This document shows positions 25,852-35,099 of a stretch of 64,000 nt of DNA, piece after piece. The stretch spans positions 26,242-90,241 of the forward strand of contig CANBHY010000004.1 of assembly GCA_947368535.1 (NCBI GenBank), read 5' to 3'. A model generated the notes under the pieces. It worked only from the letters and a program-made list of their open reading frames with translations, was not told where the DNA came from and did no database searches. Position numbers and translations under genes: made by a program. The first letter of the stretch is position 1; each line of letters starts with the position of its first letter. This DNA comes from an uncultured Clostridium sp. (GTDB taxonomy: Bacteria; Bacillota; Clostridia; TANB77; CAG-508).

Positions 25852-26622
25852 CTATTTTTCTTTGTATACATATTTTATAAGCTCTATATTATTATTTTTA
25901 CTTCTTTCTACCATGCAATTATATACTTTATTCCTTAAATTTTCTACTTTTTCTTTTTTATTTTTTAAATCATCTGCATAAAGTGGCCCATCTATATATG
26001 AAATAATTTGTATTTTATTTTTCTTATATTTCTGATACGTATTAGTTATGCAAAATGTTGGTGTGTTTAGATTTACTGGGTACTTAAAAGATACTGATTT
26101 AAAATTTCTTATTTTAGTATAATATGGCCAGATGTGTGCTTCTGGGTATATTGTTACTGAGCTTTGGTTGTTTATCTTGTTTTCAATCTCTTTTAAAAAA
26201 TTTTTACTTGCATTTTTACTTCCTGGTACTGGAATAGCTCCTAACATTTCTATTAGTTTTCCTGTTCCTTTGATTGAAATGTTTTCTGGGTTTACAATAA
26301 AAAAATTTCTTTTTGGATAGTTGGCTAAGCTTGGAATGAATGTATCTGCAAAAGTCTGTGTATGATTTGCATATATAAAATATCCTTCATTTTTAACTTT
26401 TTTAAATTTCTCTTTTCCTACAAATTTAATTTTAAATTTCAATTTTGCATATATTAGCTTTATTGGCATGCTTAATATATTTTGTATTAAGTATGCCATT
26501 ACGTTCCATATTTTATTTTTATGGTACTTATAATTTTCATCAATTTTTATTGGTATTATTTTTGCTTTTGAAAATTCATCTTCTAATTCATTTGAGTAAT
26601 AATATAGTTGTGTTTTTTTCAT
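25852..26622 (-). CDS. PlsC-type acyltransferase
   Basis: 256 residues. Residues about 80-235 carry an acyltransferase core: YFIYANHTQTFAD is motif I, although five rather than four residues separate the His from the Asp; LGAIPVPGSK is motif II; and VTIYPEAHIWPY is motif III. The family transfers acyl groups to lysophosphatidate or related lipids at the membrane. The ribosome site is weak (GAGAATA). It ends the lipid/glycolipid operon, 11 bases after the GT8-acyltransferase fusion. Confidence 0.85.
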   Translation of the reverse strand: MKKTQLYYYSNELEDEFSKAKIIPIKIDENYKYHKNKIWNVMAYLIQNILSMPIKLIYAKLKFKIKFVGKEKFKKVKNEGYFIYANHTQTFADTFIPSLANYPKRNFFIVNPENISIKGTGKLIEMLGAIPVPGSKNASKNFLKEIENKINNQSSVTIYPEAHIWPYYTKIRNFKSVSFKYPVNLNTPTFCITNTYQKYKKNKIQIISYIDGPLYADDLKNKKEKVENLRNKVYNCMVERSKNNNIELIKYVYKEK

Positions 26623-26633
26623 TTTATTTATTC

Positions 26634-28430
26634 TCAGTATTTAGGCATTTTTCCTTTTTCTGTACTATATAGAAGCGGTACTTTATAAAAATGCTCATAT
26701 ACCTCTTTCCATATTTCATAATTTTTTGTTTTCATTATTTGAGTATTTTCTTTTTCATTAAAGTCTTTATCTGGATATATTGGGTTTTCGATATTTATTG
26801 TATATTGTTGTATTATGAATCCATCGTCTCCCATTATGTTGCTATCTTCCATTGTTATAAAAATTGGTACTATTGGAACGTTATTTCTTGCTGCTATTCT
26901 AAACGCTCCTGGTTTTAATGGTTTTGGCTTTTTGTAATTCCACCATAAGCTCTGTTCAGGATATATTAATATCATATCCCCTCTCTTTAATATAGTATCG
27001 GCAGCTTTCATGAATTCAACCATAGTCTTATTGTTTGAGCTTAAAGGTAATGTATCACAATTTCTAAAGAAAAATCCATATAGTCCTGGAAAGTTTGTAT
27101 AATTTCCTTCTCTTATTACTTTGTATAGTCTTTTGTTTTCTATGTGTTTTGATGTTCTAAATACATGTTCAATTGCAAAAGCATCAAATGGGTTAAAATG
27201 ATTGCATGTTATAATTGCTCCACTGTTTATAGAGTTTAATTTTTCTATTCCTTTTATTTCTTTTATTAATAGTTTTTGGTTTTTTATTATATTTTCAAGA
27301 AATTTTTCTCCAACTTTGTTTGCTAATCTAGTTTTCAATTTACTAGATACTTTTTCATTTAAATAGTCTACTCCTTCTGGTAATAATGGAATAGTTGGCG
27401 GGTCTTCTTCAGTGTCTTTGTCAAATAGTCCATTTCTCTCAAATTCTTCTATTTTAGCTAATATGTCCAATCTGTCTTTAGCCTTTTCTATTTTTTCTCT
27501 TCTGCTTACTCGATCATCTCCTACGCAATCACATTCTTTTTGTGCTAATTGCCTTAATTTTTTATCAGCTTCCATATCTTTAAACTTTTCTTCATCACTA
27601 TAATTTTCTTTTATTTTTTGTATTTTATCAAAAAATTCTGTTTTTTGGGCAATTTCCCAGAAATATTCTTTGTATAGGATGTCTTCAAAGTGCCATGGCT
27701 TAAATGCTAGATTATAGTGGATTAAGTGTAATTTTTCTCTTTCTATTATGTCCTTTCCTATAGGCATTCTATTCCATGTGTTTGAAAATAGTTTTACTCT
27801 TCCTTTGCATAGCCTATTTAAATAATCTTGGTCTTGCGCTACTGAGAATTTTATTGTTTCTAACAGGTATAGAAATTTTTCTTGAAAATTAGATTTTCTC
27901 ATTTCATCTAAATTCATTAATAGTATTCCTGCATTAAAATATTTTTTATAGTCTGCTACTCCTACAACTTTTTCGGCATATTCTTGAAAAACTTCTATGT
28001 TTTGAATTACGTCATCTGGTGCCGCTGCTACTAGATTATTTTCTATATCTATATTATATAACTCAGCTATATCTGTTAATATTGTTATATCACTATCTAA
28101 ATATAGTACCTTATCATATTGTGGGTATAAATCTGGTATAAAAAGTCTAAAATACGTTGTTTTAGTATAATAATCCCTTGTATACAGTTTATCTTTAACT
28201 TTATCTATATAATAATTTAAATCTACAAATTCAATGCTTATATTTTTGTTTTCATACTTTTTGATTGCTTTTTGATTTTCTTCTTTTATATCTGTATATA
28301 ATATTTTTATTATATACTCATTTTCTTTATTAGCGTGCTTAACTAAGCTGTATATTGCAACAGCTAAAAATGGTATATAGGCATCATCTACAGCAAAGAA
28401 TATTGGTATTGTATTTTTTTTATTAAACAT
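26634..28430 (-). CDS. GT8 glycosyltransferase fused to a PlsC-type acyltransferase
   Basis: 598 residues from the ATG at 28430, chosen for the GAGAAGAG just upstream; starts at 28445 or 28448 are possible. Residues 1-280 are a GT8 domain with IPIFFAVDDAYIPF, the metal-binding DSD in VLYLDSDITIL, and FNAGILLMNL. A charged linker (about 290-350) leads to an acyltransferase domain (about 390-590) with NHFNPFDAF (motif I, HX4D), a central FFFRNCDTLPLS and IYPEQSLWW (motif III). Fusion of sugar transfer and acylation in one chain suggests synthesis of an acylated glycolipid or glycopolymer. It overlaps the preceding GT8 gene by eight bases, so translation is probably coupled. Confidence 0.88.
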   Translation of the reverse strand: MFNKKNTIPIFFAVDDAYIPFLAVAIYSLVKHANKENEYIIKILYTDIKEENQKAIKKYENKNISIEFVDLNYYIDKVKDKLYTRDYYTKTTYFRLFIPDLYPQYDKVLYLDSDITILTDIAELYNIDIENNLVAAAPDDVIQNIEVFQEYAEKVVGVADYKKYFNAGILLMNLDEMRKSNFQEKFLYLLETIKFSVAQDQDYLNRLCKGRVKLFSNTWNRMPIGKDIIEREKLHLIHYNLAFKPWHFEDILYKEYFWEIAQKTEFFDKIQKIKENYSDEEKFKDMEADKKLRQLAQKECDCVGDDRVSRREKIEKAKDRLDILAKIEEFERNGLFDKDTEEDPPTIPLLPEGVDYLNEKVSSKLKTRLANKVGEKFLENIIKNQKLLIKEIKGIEKLNSINSGAIITCNHFNPFDAFAIEHVFRTSKHIENKRLYKVIREGNYTNFPGLYGFFFRNCDTLPLSSNNKTMVEFMKAADTILKRGDMILIYPEQSLWWNYKKPKPLKPGAFRIAARNNVPIVPIFITMEDSNIMGDDGFIIQQYTINIENPIYPDKDFNEKENTQIMKTKNYEIWKEVYEHFYKVPLLYSTEKGKMPKY

Positions 28431-29259
28431 TTTCTCTTCTCTCATCAAATTCTTTTTTATATTCTAAGTATTCTTTTAAGTCTTCATCAAAAGCGTAGCA
28501 TTTTAATACTTTGTGAACTTCCTCTATGTTCCATTGTTTATAATTTTCTGTATGTGGATATGGAAAGAACATAAGTCTTTTGCTGAAGTGACATAGGACT
28601 GTATCTTTTTTATTAAACTTAGATTGTTCATTATATATTCTTGGTAGTATTTTTTTCTTAGTTGTTGACCAAAATATTGCATCTTGATCTGCAAAAAGCA
28701 TTTTCTTTTTTCTGATTTTTTCTCTTGCTTTTTCTAGTAATTTTGTTTCTTTTATTTTTTTCATATTTAATAATAACATTCCAGCATTTATATAATCTGG
28801 TCTTATTATCCAACATCCATATTTTTCTTTTACGGCGGCGTATTCATATTCTGAAATGTCTATATTGTACAATTGTGATATATCTCCACCTGCCATCATA
28901 TCAATATCTAAATATAGTAGCTTATCTGGAATCTTTGGGATTAGGTCTGCTAATAATCTTAGAAGTGTATATGGTGTGCAATATGCATCTTCATTTTCTG
29001 AACCTTTAAATTCTTTTTCATACAAATCTGTTACATCTATTTTGGTTACTTTATTTTCTTTATTTTTTGATTTAACCACTTTATCTAAAAATTCAGTTTG
29101 TTTATCTGTAATTGGTGTATATTCTGTTTTCAAATTAGTTGCGTCCATTGTAAATAGATAGCAATTTACTGCTTCTTTTGTTCTGTTTGTGATTGAGATT
29201 AGTTCTGTTAGCGCTCCATCAAATACTTTTTCATTTCCACATAACAATATATTTATCAT
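28423..29259 (-). CDS. GT8-family glycosyltransferase
   Basis: 278 residues. The start MINILLCGNEKVFDGALTE and the DID in LLYLDIDMMAGGDISQLY fit GT8 (LgtC-like) enzymes, which move galactose or glucose from UDP-sugars; INAGMLLLNM and ADQDAIFW also match. AAGGGGAG precedes the start. It lies between the lipid kinase and the GT8-acyltransferase fusion in one operon, so its acceptor is probably a lipid. Confidence 0.9.
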   Translation of the reverse strand: MINILLCGNEKVFDGALTELISITNRTKEAVNCYLFTMDATNLKTEYTPITDKQTEFLDKVVKSKNKENKVTKIDVTDLYEKEFKGSENEDAYCTPYTLLRLLADLIPKIPDKLLYLDIDMMAGGDISQLYNIDISEYEYAAVKEKYGCWIIRPDYINAGMLLLNMKKIKETKLLEKAREKIRKKKMLFADQDAIFWSTTKKKILPRIYNEQSKFNKKDTVLCHFSKRLMFFPYPHTENYKQWNIEEVHKVLKCYAFDEDLKEYLEYKKEFDERRENV

Positions 29260-29274
29260 TTTTTCTCCCCTTGA

Positions 29275-30162
29275 CTACATTGTTAAAATAGATATGTTTT
29301 TGTTTATGTTTTCGATTTTTATTGGTCCAGTGCTTTCTTCTGCTTCTCCATCTAATGACCATTTTATTTTTTCGTTTGTGTCAATTTCTAATTTTGAGGT
29401 TCTAAAATATAGTACATTTTCGTCTCTTATTTGCATAGTTAGCTTTGCATATGTTCCTAATAGAGCTGCTTTATTTTTTGTTTTCTTTATTAATAATACT
29501 TCGAACTTTCCATCGTCTACATCAACTTCATGATCTTTAAATAATTGAAATCCACCAATATATTTTGAATTGCTTATACTTCCATATTCAAAGTCATCTT
29601 CTATCACTCTATCATCTGTAGTTATTTTTAAATGATATGTTTCATCTTTTTCTAGAAAATCTTTTGTTCCTTTATTTAAATATGCTAGTCTTCCAAATTT
29701 ATTCTTTTTATCTCTATCTGTACTGCATGATGTTTCTGCAAAAATTCCGAATGCAGAGACATAATTAAAGTATTTTCCGTTAAATGATCCAGTATCACAT
29801 GCTTTTTCTTTAGTATTGTTGATGTTTTGTGATAATGTATATTTATTTATTGGTACTTTTAATGTGCGTGCAAAATCATTTGTTGTTCCTAATGGAATAA
29901 ATCCTATTTTTATGTTCTTTTCTGATTTAGTTACTCCGTTAACAACTTCATTTAGTGTTCCGTCTCCACCTACAGCAATAATAATCGTATTATCTTGAAT
30001 GTTTTTTTGTACTATTTTCTCTGCATTTTCTTCTATTGTAGTATATACGCTTTTTACTTCGCAGTCGCATTTTATTAAATTTTCTTCTATTATCTTTATA
30101 TCTTTTTGTATATTACCTTTTCCAGCTACTGGGTTTATTACTAATAAAACTTTTTCTTTCAT
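29275..30162 (-). CDS. Diacylglycerol/lipid kinase (DagK/YegS family)
   Basis: 295 residues, the usual size. VINPVAGKG is at residues 7-15, the nucleotide-binding VGGDGTLNEVVNG near 64-76 and IPLGTTNDFARTL near 90-102; the C-terminal beta domain is also recognisable (SLDGE). It phosphorylates diacylglycerol or a similar lipid, giving phosphatidate. The ribosome site is modest (CAGGTT). First gene of the lipid/glycolipid operon. Confidence 0.92.
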   Translation of the reverse strand: MKEKVLLVINPVAGKGNIQKDIKIIEENLIKCDCEVKSVYTTIEENAEKIVQKNIQDNTIIIAVGGDGTLNEVVNGVTKSEKNIKIGFIPLGTTNDFARTLKVPINKYTLSQNINNTKEKACDTGSFNGKYFNYVSAFGIFAETSCSTDRDKKNKFGRLAYLNKGTKDFLEKDETYHLKITTDDRVIEDDFEYGSISNSKYIGGFQLFKDHEVDVDDGKFEVLLIKKTKNKAALLGTYAKLTMQIRDENVLYFRTSKLEIDTNEKIKWSLDGEAEESTGPIKIENINKNISILTM

Positions 30163-30277
30163 ATTATAGAACCTGCTTTTAAAATATTTTACCTTGTTAT
30201 AATATCAAATTTTGTCTATTTTTACAAGTTTTATACAACTACACAAATTTGTTTTTGTAGATTTTATTTTGGATAAA

Positions 30278-30305
30278 AAAAGTACTAACATAAATTAGTA
30301 CTTTT
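30278..30305 (-). terminator. Terminator of the cation antiporter gene
   Basis: Perfect 11-bp stem (30278-30288 with 30295-30305), then TTTTTTT on the minus strand. Confidence 0.85.
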
Positions 30306-30313
30306 AAAGAACT

Positions 30314-31276
30314 TTATATTGCAAACAACATTGCCATGTATAGTGCATATAACATTAAATATGTAATGCCGTTTGATCTTGTCATTTCATCTTTTCTGTC
30401 TGTGTATGGAAATATACATAAAACTATTGTTGAAACTATCAATATCCCCATTTGTAGATTGTATGTTGGGTTATACTTGATTGGTGCTATCATTGCTGAT
30501 GCGCCTATGATTAACAATATGTTGAATATATTAGATCCTATGATATTTCCTATAGCTATATCTGAATTGTGTTTAATTGCTGCAGTTACGCTTGTTACTA
30601 GTTCTGGCAAACTTGTTCCAATTGCAATAATTGTAAGACTTATGATTTTCTCGCTTATATTAAACATTCTAGCTATTTTTTCTGAATGTTCTACTACAAA
30701 ATCTCCTCCAAATTTTAATGCTACTATTCCTAGGATCACATATATTATATTTATAATTGTTTTTCTTGTTTTTTCATTCTCTTCTTCGCTTCTGTTTTCT
30801 TCATCTATTCCGTCAAAAGCTTCTCCTTTTTTTGCCATAATGATTGTATATATTATAAATCCTAAGAATAGAGCTAATAATATTGTTGCATCAATTCTTG
30901 AAATTCCGTTTCCTATATTACATAAAATTGTAAATATTATTGTTACTCCTAAGCACATAGGTATCTCAATAAATTTTGTTTCTTTTTTAAATATTACTGG
31001 TGTTATCGCTGCTGATAATCCTAATATTAATAATAGATTGCAAAGATTACTTCCTATTACATTTCCCATTGCCATATCTTCATATCCATTTAGTGCTGAT
31101 GTTATGCTTACAAATAATTCTGGCATTGATGTTCCTATTGATACTATTGTTAATCCAATTATTATTTCTGGTATATGAAATTTTTTAGCTATTCCGCTTG
31201 CTCCATCAACTAAAAAGTCTGCACCCTTTATTAATAAAATAAATCCGATAACTATCATTAATATATTTATTATCAT
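30314..31276 (-). CDS. CaCA-family Ca2+/Na+ (or cation/H+) antiporter
   Basis: 320 residues, 10 membrane helices in two repeats. Each repeat has the alpha motif: IGTSMPELFVSITSALNG with AMGNVIGSN, and IGTSLPELVTSVTAAIKH with AIGNIIGSN. These acidic and polar residues bind the cation. A Glu-rich cytoplasmic loop separates the halves (about 155-170). GAAAGGAAA precedes the ATG. It lies 31 bases downstream of a P-type ATPase, so both export pumps probably share one transcript and one riboswitch. Confidence 0.93.
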   Translation of the reverse strand: MIINILMIVIGFILLIKGADFLVDGASGIAKKFHIPEIIIGLTIVSIGTSMPELFVSITSALNGYEDMAMGNVIGSNLCNLLLILGLSAAITPVIFKKETKFIEIPMCLGVTIIFTILCNIGNGISRIDATILLALFLGFIIYTIIMAKKGEAFDGIDEENRSEEENEKTRKTIINIIYVILGIVALKFGGDFVVEHSEKIARMFNISEKIISLTIIAIGTSLPELVTSVTAAIKHNSDIAIGNIIGSNIFNILLIIGASAMIAPIKYNPTYNLQMGILIVSTIVLCIFPYTDRKDEMTRSNGITYLMLYALYMAMLFAI

Positions 31277-31307
31277 AATATTTCCTTTCTATCTTGTTAT
31301 ATGCTTT

Positions 31308-33944
31308 TTATGCTTTTTTTCTTTGGAAAACTTTTGCTATTTCTACTATAGGAATTACTAAAAATGCCAATCCAAATGCAACTGCAAATTCGGTTAAACT
31401 TATTGTAGCTAATCCAAATAGTTTTGATAGTGCTGGAATATATATTACTCCTAGTGTAAATATTAAAGACAATATAAAAGATCCAGTTAGCCATTTATTT
31501 CTAGTTTTCATTTTAAATATTGATCCTTTTTGTGTTCTCATACATATTGCATAAAACATTTCTACTAAATTTGCTGTTAAAAATGCCATAGTCATTCCAT
31601 CTACTGATTCAAATATTCCATATCTTCCTAGTTCTATATGTTGACCTATAAAGAATGAAACTAATACTATTATTGCCATTAATATACCATGTAATATTGT
31701 GGATAGACCTGCTCCATTAGAAAATACACCTTCATTTGATTTACGAGGTTTCCTACTCATTAAATCTCCTTCAGCTTTTTCCATTCCTAAGGCTAATCCT
31801 GGTGTGCTATCTGTTACCATGTTAATCCATAGCAACTGTGCTGGAGTTACTATTGTTATTCCGAAAACTGATGCTAAAAATACATATATAACTTCTGCAG
31901 TGTTTGTTGATAATTGGAATTGTAGTACTTTTCTAATATTGTCATAAATCTTTCTTCCTTCTTCAACGGCATTCACTATTGTTGCAAAATTATCATCAGC
32001 TAAGATCATGTCAGATGCTCCTTTCGTTACGTCTGTTCCTGTAATTCCCATGCTTACTCCAATGTCTGCTGCTTTTATTGATGGTGCATCATTTACTCCG
32101 TCTCCTGTCATTGCTACTACTAAATCTTGTGATTTTACCGCTCTTACTATTTTAGTTTTGTGTTCTGGTTGTACCCTTGCGAATACGGAATGAGTATTTA
32201 CTATTTTTATTAATTCTTCGTCTGATATATTATCTAATTCTGCTCCTGTTATAGCTTCATTAGATGATTGTATTATTTTTAAATCTTTTCCTATTGCTGT
32301 AGCTGTGTCTATATGATCTCCTGTTATCATAATAGGTCTTATTCCAGCTTTTCTACAATTATCTATTGCATCATATACTTCTGGTCTACAAGGATCTATC
32401 ATCCCAACAAAACCTATAAATGTTAAGTCTTTCTCTATGTTATCTGGTTCAAAGTTATTTGGTTCTTCGTCATATTCTCTATAGCAAGCTCCTAAAACTC
32501 TTAGTGCTTTATCTGCATATTTTTTATTTTCTTCTTTTATTTGTTCTTTTAATTCTTCTGTCATAGGAACTACTTCGTTATTTTCGTTTAATATATTAGA
32601 ACATCTTTCTAATAATATTTCGCAAGCTCCTTTTGTATATTGGATAACTTTCCCATTCTTTTTATGGACTGTTGACATCATTTTTCTCATAGAATCAAAT
32701 GGGGCTTCTCCTATCCTTGGAGCTTCTTTTTCTAATTTGTATTTTGGTAATCCAAGTTTGTTTGCGAAATTTACTAAAGCTGCTTCTGTTGGTTCTCCTG
32801 TCGCTTCTTCTTTTCCTTCAAGTATTTCTGCATCTGAGCATAGTGCCATTGCTTCAGCTAATAATTTTTCGTTTGGAGTTTTATTTTCTACTACAGTCAT
32901 TTTGTTTTGTGTTAATGTTCCTGTTTTGTCTGTACATATTATTTGTGTACATCCTAATGTTTCAACTGCGTTCAATTTTCTTATGAGTGCTTGCCTTTTA
33001 GACATTGATGTTACTCCCATTGAAAGAATTATTGTTACTACGGCTGGAAGTCCTTCAGGAATTGCTGCAACTGCAAGAGCTACAGCGATTAAAAATGTAT
33101 CTAGCATGTGTTGTCCTGTAAAGTCCCCTGTTTTAATTATTCCAAATATAAAGACAAAAACGCTTATTCCTATTACTAATTTTGTTAATACTTTTGAAAT
33201 TTCTGCCATTTTCTTTTGAAGTGGTGTTTTTTCTTCTTCTGATGTTTGCAGTGCTTGTGCAATTTTTCCCATTTCAGTATCCATACCAGTTGATACTACA
33301 ACAGCTTTTCCTCTGCCATATACTACTGTGCTGCCACTATATAACATATTTGTTCTGTCTCCTAATGGTATGTCTAATGTGTTTTCTTTTAAGTTTATTA
33401 AGTCAACAATTTTAGTTACTGGTACTGATTCTCCTGTTAGTGCTGCTTCTTCAACTTTCATGCTGAATGATTCTAATATTCTGCAATCTGCAGGTACAGC
33501 ATCTCCTGCCTCTAATATTATTACATCACCTACTACTAATTCTTCGCTTTTTATGCTTTTGATTTTTCCATCTCTTATTACTTTTGATGTTGCTTTTGTC
33601 ATCTCCATAAGTGATTCAATCGCGTTTTCCGCTTTATTTTCTTGCACTAATCCTAATATTGTGTTTACTATTACTACGAATAAAATAATAAATACATCTG
33701 TGAATGAATCCCCACTAATTACTGCTGTTACCGCTGAAATAATTGCTGCAGCTAATAACATTATAATCATTGGATCCATCAATGATTTTACGAATTTTTT
33801 AATTATTCCGTCTTTTGGTGGTTCTTTTAATTTGTTTGGACCATCTTTTTCAAATACTTCTTTTGCTTGTTTTTCACTAATTCCATTTACACTTGAGTTT
33901 GCAGCTTTTAAAACTTCTTCTGTACTTTTAAGATATGCTTTCAA
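31308..33944 (-). CDS. P-type cation-transporting ATPase (P2A, Ca2+-type)
   Basis: 878 residues. In order: actuator loop with LTGES near 169-173, membrane helix with PEGLP at 296-300, phosphorylation motif CTDKTGTLT with Asp339, the nucleotide-domain KGACE, the TGD motif and GDGVNDAPSIK, and six C-terminal helices ending in Lys-Lys. The layout is that of P2A Ca2+ pumps, though several bacterial relatives under Mn2+ riboswitches handle Mn2+. The start is TTG at 33944 with AAGGAGG upstream. A riboswitch-like leader and terminator lie upstream. Confidence 0.93.
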   Translation of the reverse strand: MKAYLKSTEEVLKAANSSVNGISEKQAKEVFEKDGPNKLKEPPKDGIIKKFVKSLMDPMIIMLLAAAIISAVTAVISGDSFTDVFIILFVVIVNTILGLVQENKAENAIESLMEMTKATSKVIRDGKIKSIKSEELVVGDVIILEAGDAVPADCRILESFSMKVEEAALTGESVPVTKIVDLINLKENTLDIPLGDRTNMLYSGSTVVYGRGKAVVVSTGMDTEMGKIAQALQTSEEEKTPLQKKMAEISKVLTKLVIGISVFVFIFGIIKTGDFTGQHMLDTFLIAVALAVAAIPEGLPAVVTIILSMGVTSMSKRQALIRKLNAVETLGCTQIICTDKTGTLTQNKMTVVENKTPNEKLLAEAMALCSDAEILEGKEEATGEPTEAALVNFANKLGLPKYKLEKEAPRIGEAPFDSMRKMMSTVHKKNGKVIQYTKGACEILLERCSNILNENNEVVPMTEELKEQIKEENKKYADKALRVLGACYREYDEEPNNFEPDNIEKDLTFIGFVGMIDPCRPEVYDAIDNCRKAGIRPIMITGDHIDTATAIGKDLKIIQSSNEAITGAELDNISDEELIKIVNTHSVFARVQPEHKTKIVRAVKSQDLVVAMTGDGVNDAPSIKAADIGVSMGITGTDVTKGASDMILADDNFATIVNAVEEGRKIYDNIRKVLQFQLSTNTAEVIYVFLASVFGITIVTPAQLLWINMVTDSTPGLALGMEKAEGDLMSRKPRKSNEGVFSNGAGLSTILHGILMAIIVLVSFFIGQHIELGRYGIFESVDGMTMAFLTANLVEMFYAICMRTQKGSIFKMKTRNKWLTGSFILSLIFTLGVIYIPALSKLFGLATISLTEFAVAFGLAFLVIPIVEIAKVFQRKKA

Positions 33945-34006
33945 TCTTTTATCCTCCTTGTTTTATTATATGACTTTTTGTATTTTATATTATTTTATAA
34001 TTCAAA

Positions 34007-34130
34007 AGACTTGTTTGCATCTAAAATAAAGATACAAACAAGTCTCATTATTTAAAACATAGACAGATTTAAAATCGGGTATGTTGCCTATGTTACACGT
34101 CTTTTTCGTGCTAATTACTCCCTTATTGTA
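34007..34130 (-). promoter_or_regulatory. Probable yybP-ykoY (Mn2+) riboswitch with terminator
   Basis: The minus-strand leader has AAGGGAGTAATTAGCAC near its 5' end and GGCAACATACCCGA about 30 bases on; both resemble conserved parts of the yybP-ykoY aptamer, which binds Mn2+ and often controls P-type ATPases such as Lactococcus yoaB. A 15-bp terminator stem (34007-34021 with 34031-34045, one G-U) with TTTT follows. Metal binding should prevent termination and switch the exporter on. Recognised from memory of the consensus; RF00080 would be decisive. Confidence 0.7.
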
Positions 34131-34135
34131 GTTGA

Positions 34136-34164
34136 ATTATATAGTATAAAAAAAATTATTGCAA
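34136..34164 (-). promoter_or_regulatory. Promoter of the P-type ATPase transcript
   Basis: Minus-strand TTGCAA (34159-34164), 17-base spacer, perfect TATAAT (34136-34141), directly before the riboswitch. Confidence 0.75.
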
Positions 34165-34273
34165 GTCTTTTTTCTCGTTTTAAATCGACATTTTTATTCT
34201 AATGTATGTTTGCTTATTAATCTTCCTCTTTATAAGTTTTTTAAATCTATCATTTCATTTATATATAACAAAA

Positions 34274-34299
34274 CCGGTGGTCATATTGCTCACCACCGG
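34274..34299 (-). terminator. Terminator of GC-rich cassette 1
   Basis: GC-rich 8-bp stem (34274-34281 with 34292-34299) followed by TTTTGTTA on the minus strand. Its GC content stands out from host terminators. Confidence 0.75.
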
Positions 34300-34363
34300 C
34301 TACCCTCTCCGCAGTATTACTTAACTATCATATTAACTTTTAGACTGTTGCCCAGTTTTAGGC

Positions 34364-34978
34364 TTATTCTTCCTCGCCTTTCTCCTGGGTTTCTCCGTCT
34401 TCTGAGTCTTCTGTCTCGCCTTCCTCCGGATCTTCGTCTTCTTCACAGCATCTTTCATAGGGATCTTCGAGGTCAATTAACTCTGGCATTGTTAACTCTG
34501 TCAGATGCCAGTTTCCTTCATCGTAAGCATCGTACTCGCCGTAATCATAGTCTTCGAGATCTTCTGTATCTTCCAGCCTAAGTAACAGCGCTGCCGTCTC
34601 TTTTGCTACATCGATATCGGATTCTGCCAGATTCTGCACATAGGTAAGATATGCGTCTTCGCTGAGGATGTACAGCTCAGTAAAGTAGTCGCTGTCATTA
34701 TATACCTCATCGAAACAGTAGAAGAACATCATGATGTTCATCAGCGGCTCATTTGTCTTGAAGTCCTCGATAGTTGCATTGATGCTACCTTCTTTGATCA
34801 AATACTGAGCCACAGCTTCGAACCTGCCGTCCTTGATGTACTCCTCGCTGAGCTCTTCGCATTCTTCTACCCGGCGGTTTTTCATCAGGTCAGAGACGTG
34901 ATCTTCGCTGAAACTCCTCACCATTTCCTGCATGAACCGTATTACGTCTTCTCTGCATTCTACTTTAAATTCTCCCAT
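34364..34978 (-). CDS. Acidic protein of unknown function, GC-rich and foreign-looking
   Basis: 204 residues, soluble, no signal peptide. The last ~70 residues are extremely acidic (EDPEEGE, EDSEDGE). No family was recognised. Codon use is unlike the neighbours: third positions are often G or C, and CGG is used twice as an ordinary in-frame codon (residues 14 and 36), followed by T and G. AAGGAGA precedes the ATG. The gene sits with its own promoter and GC-rich terminator between host genes, suggesting a recently acquired single-gene cassette. Confidence 0.75.
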   Translation of the reverse strand: MGEFKVECREDVIRFMQEMVRSFSEDHVSDLMKNRRVEECEELSEEYIKDGRFEAVAQYLIKEGSINATIEDFKTNEPLMNIMMFFYCFDEVYNDSDYFTELYILSEDAYLTYVQNLAESDIDVAKETAALLLRLEDTEDLEDYDYGEYDAYDEGNWHLTELTMPELIDLEDPYERCCEEDEDPEEGETEDSEDGETQEKGEEE

Positions 34979-35061
34979 TGTTTGTGTATCTCCTTTGCTG
35001 ATTTTTTATTTGGATTAGCTTCTGCTTTGCGGAAGAGGATACAGAACTAATCGTGGGATAA

Positions 35062-35090
35062 ATTATATATTGTCTTTGAATTTATGTCAA
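35062..35090 (-). promoter_or_regulatory. Promoter of GC-rich cassette 1
   Basis: Minus-strand TTGACA (35085-35090), 17-base spacer, TATAAT (35062-35067). The ~75-base leader can form a bulged 10-bp hairpin (ATTAG-TTCTG pairing with CAGAA-CTAAT). Confidence 0.8.
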
Positions 35091-35099
35091 CTATATTTG

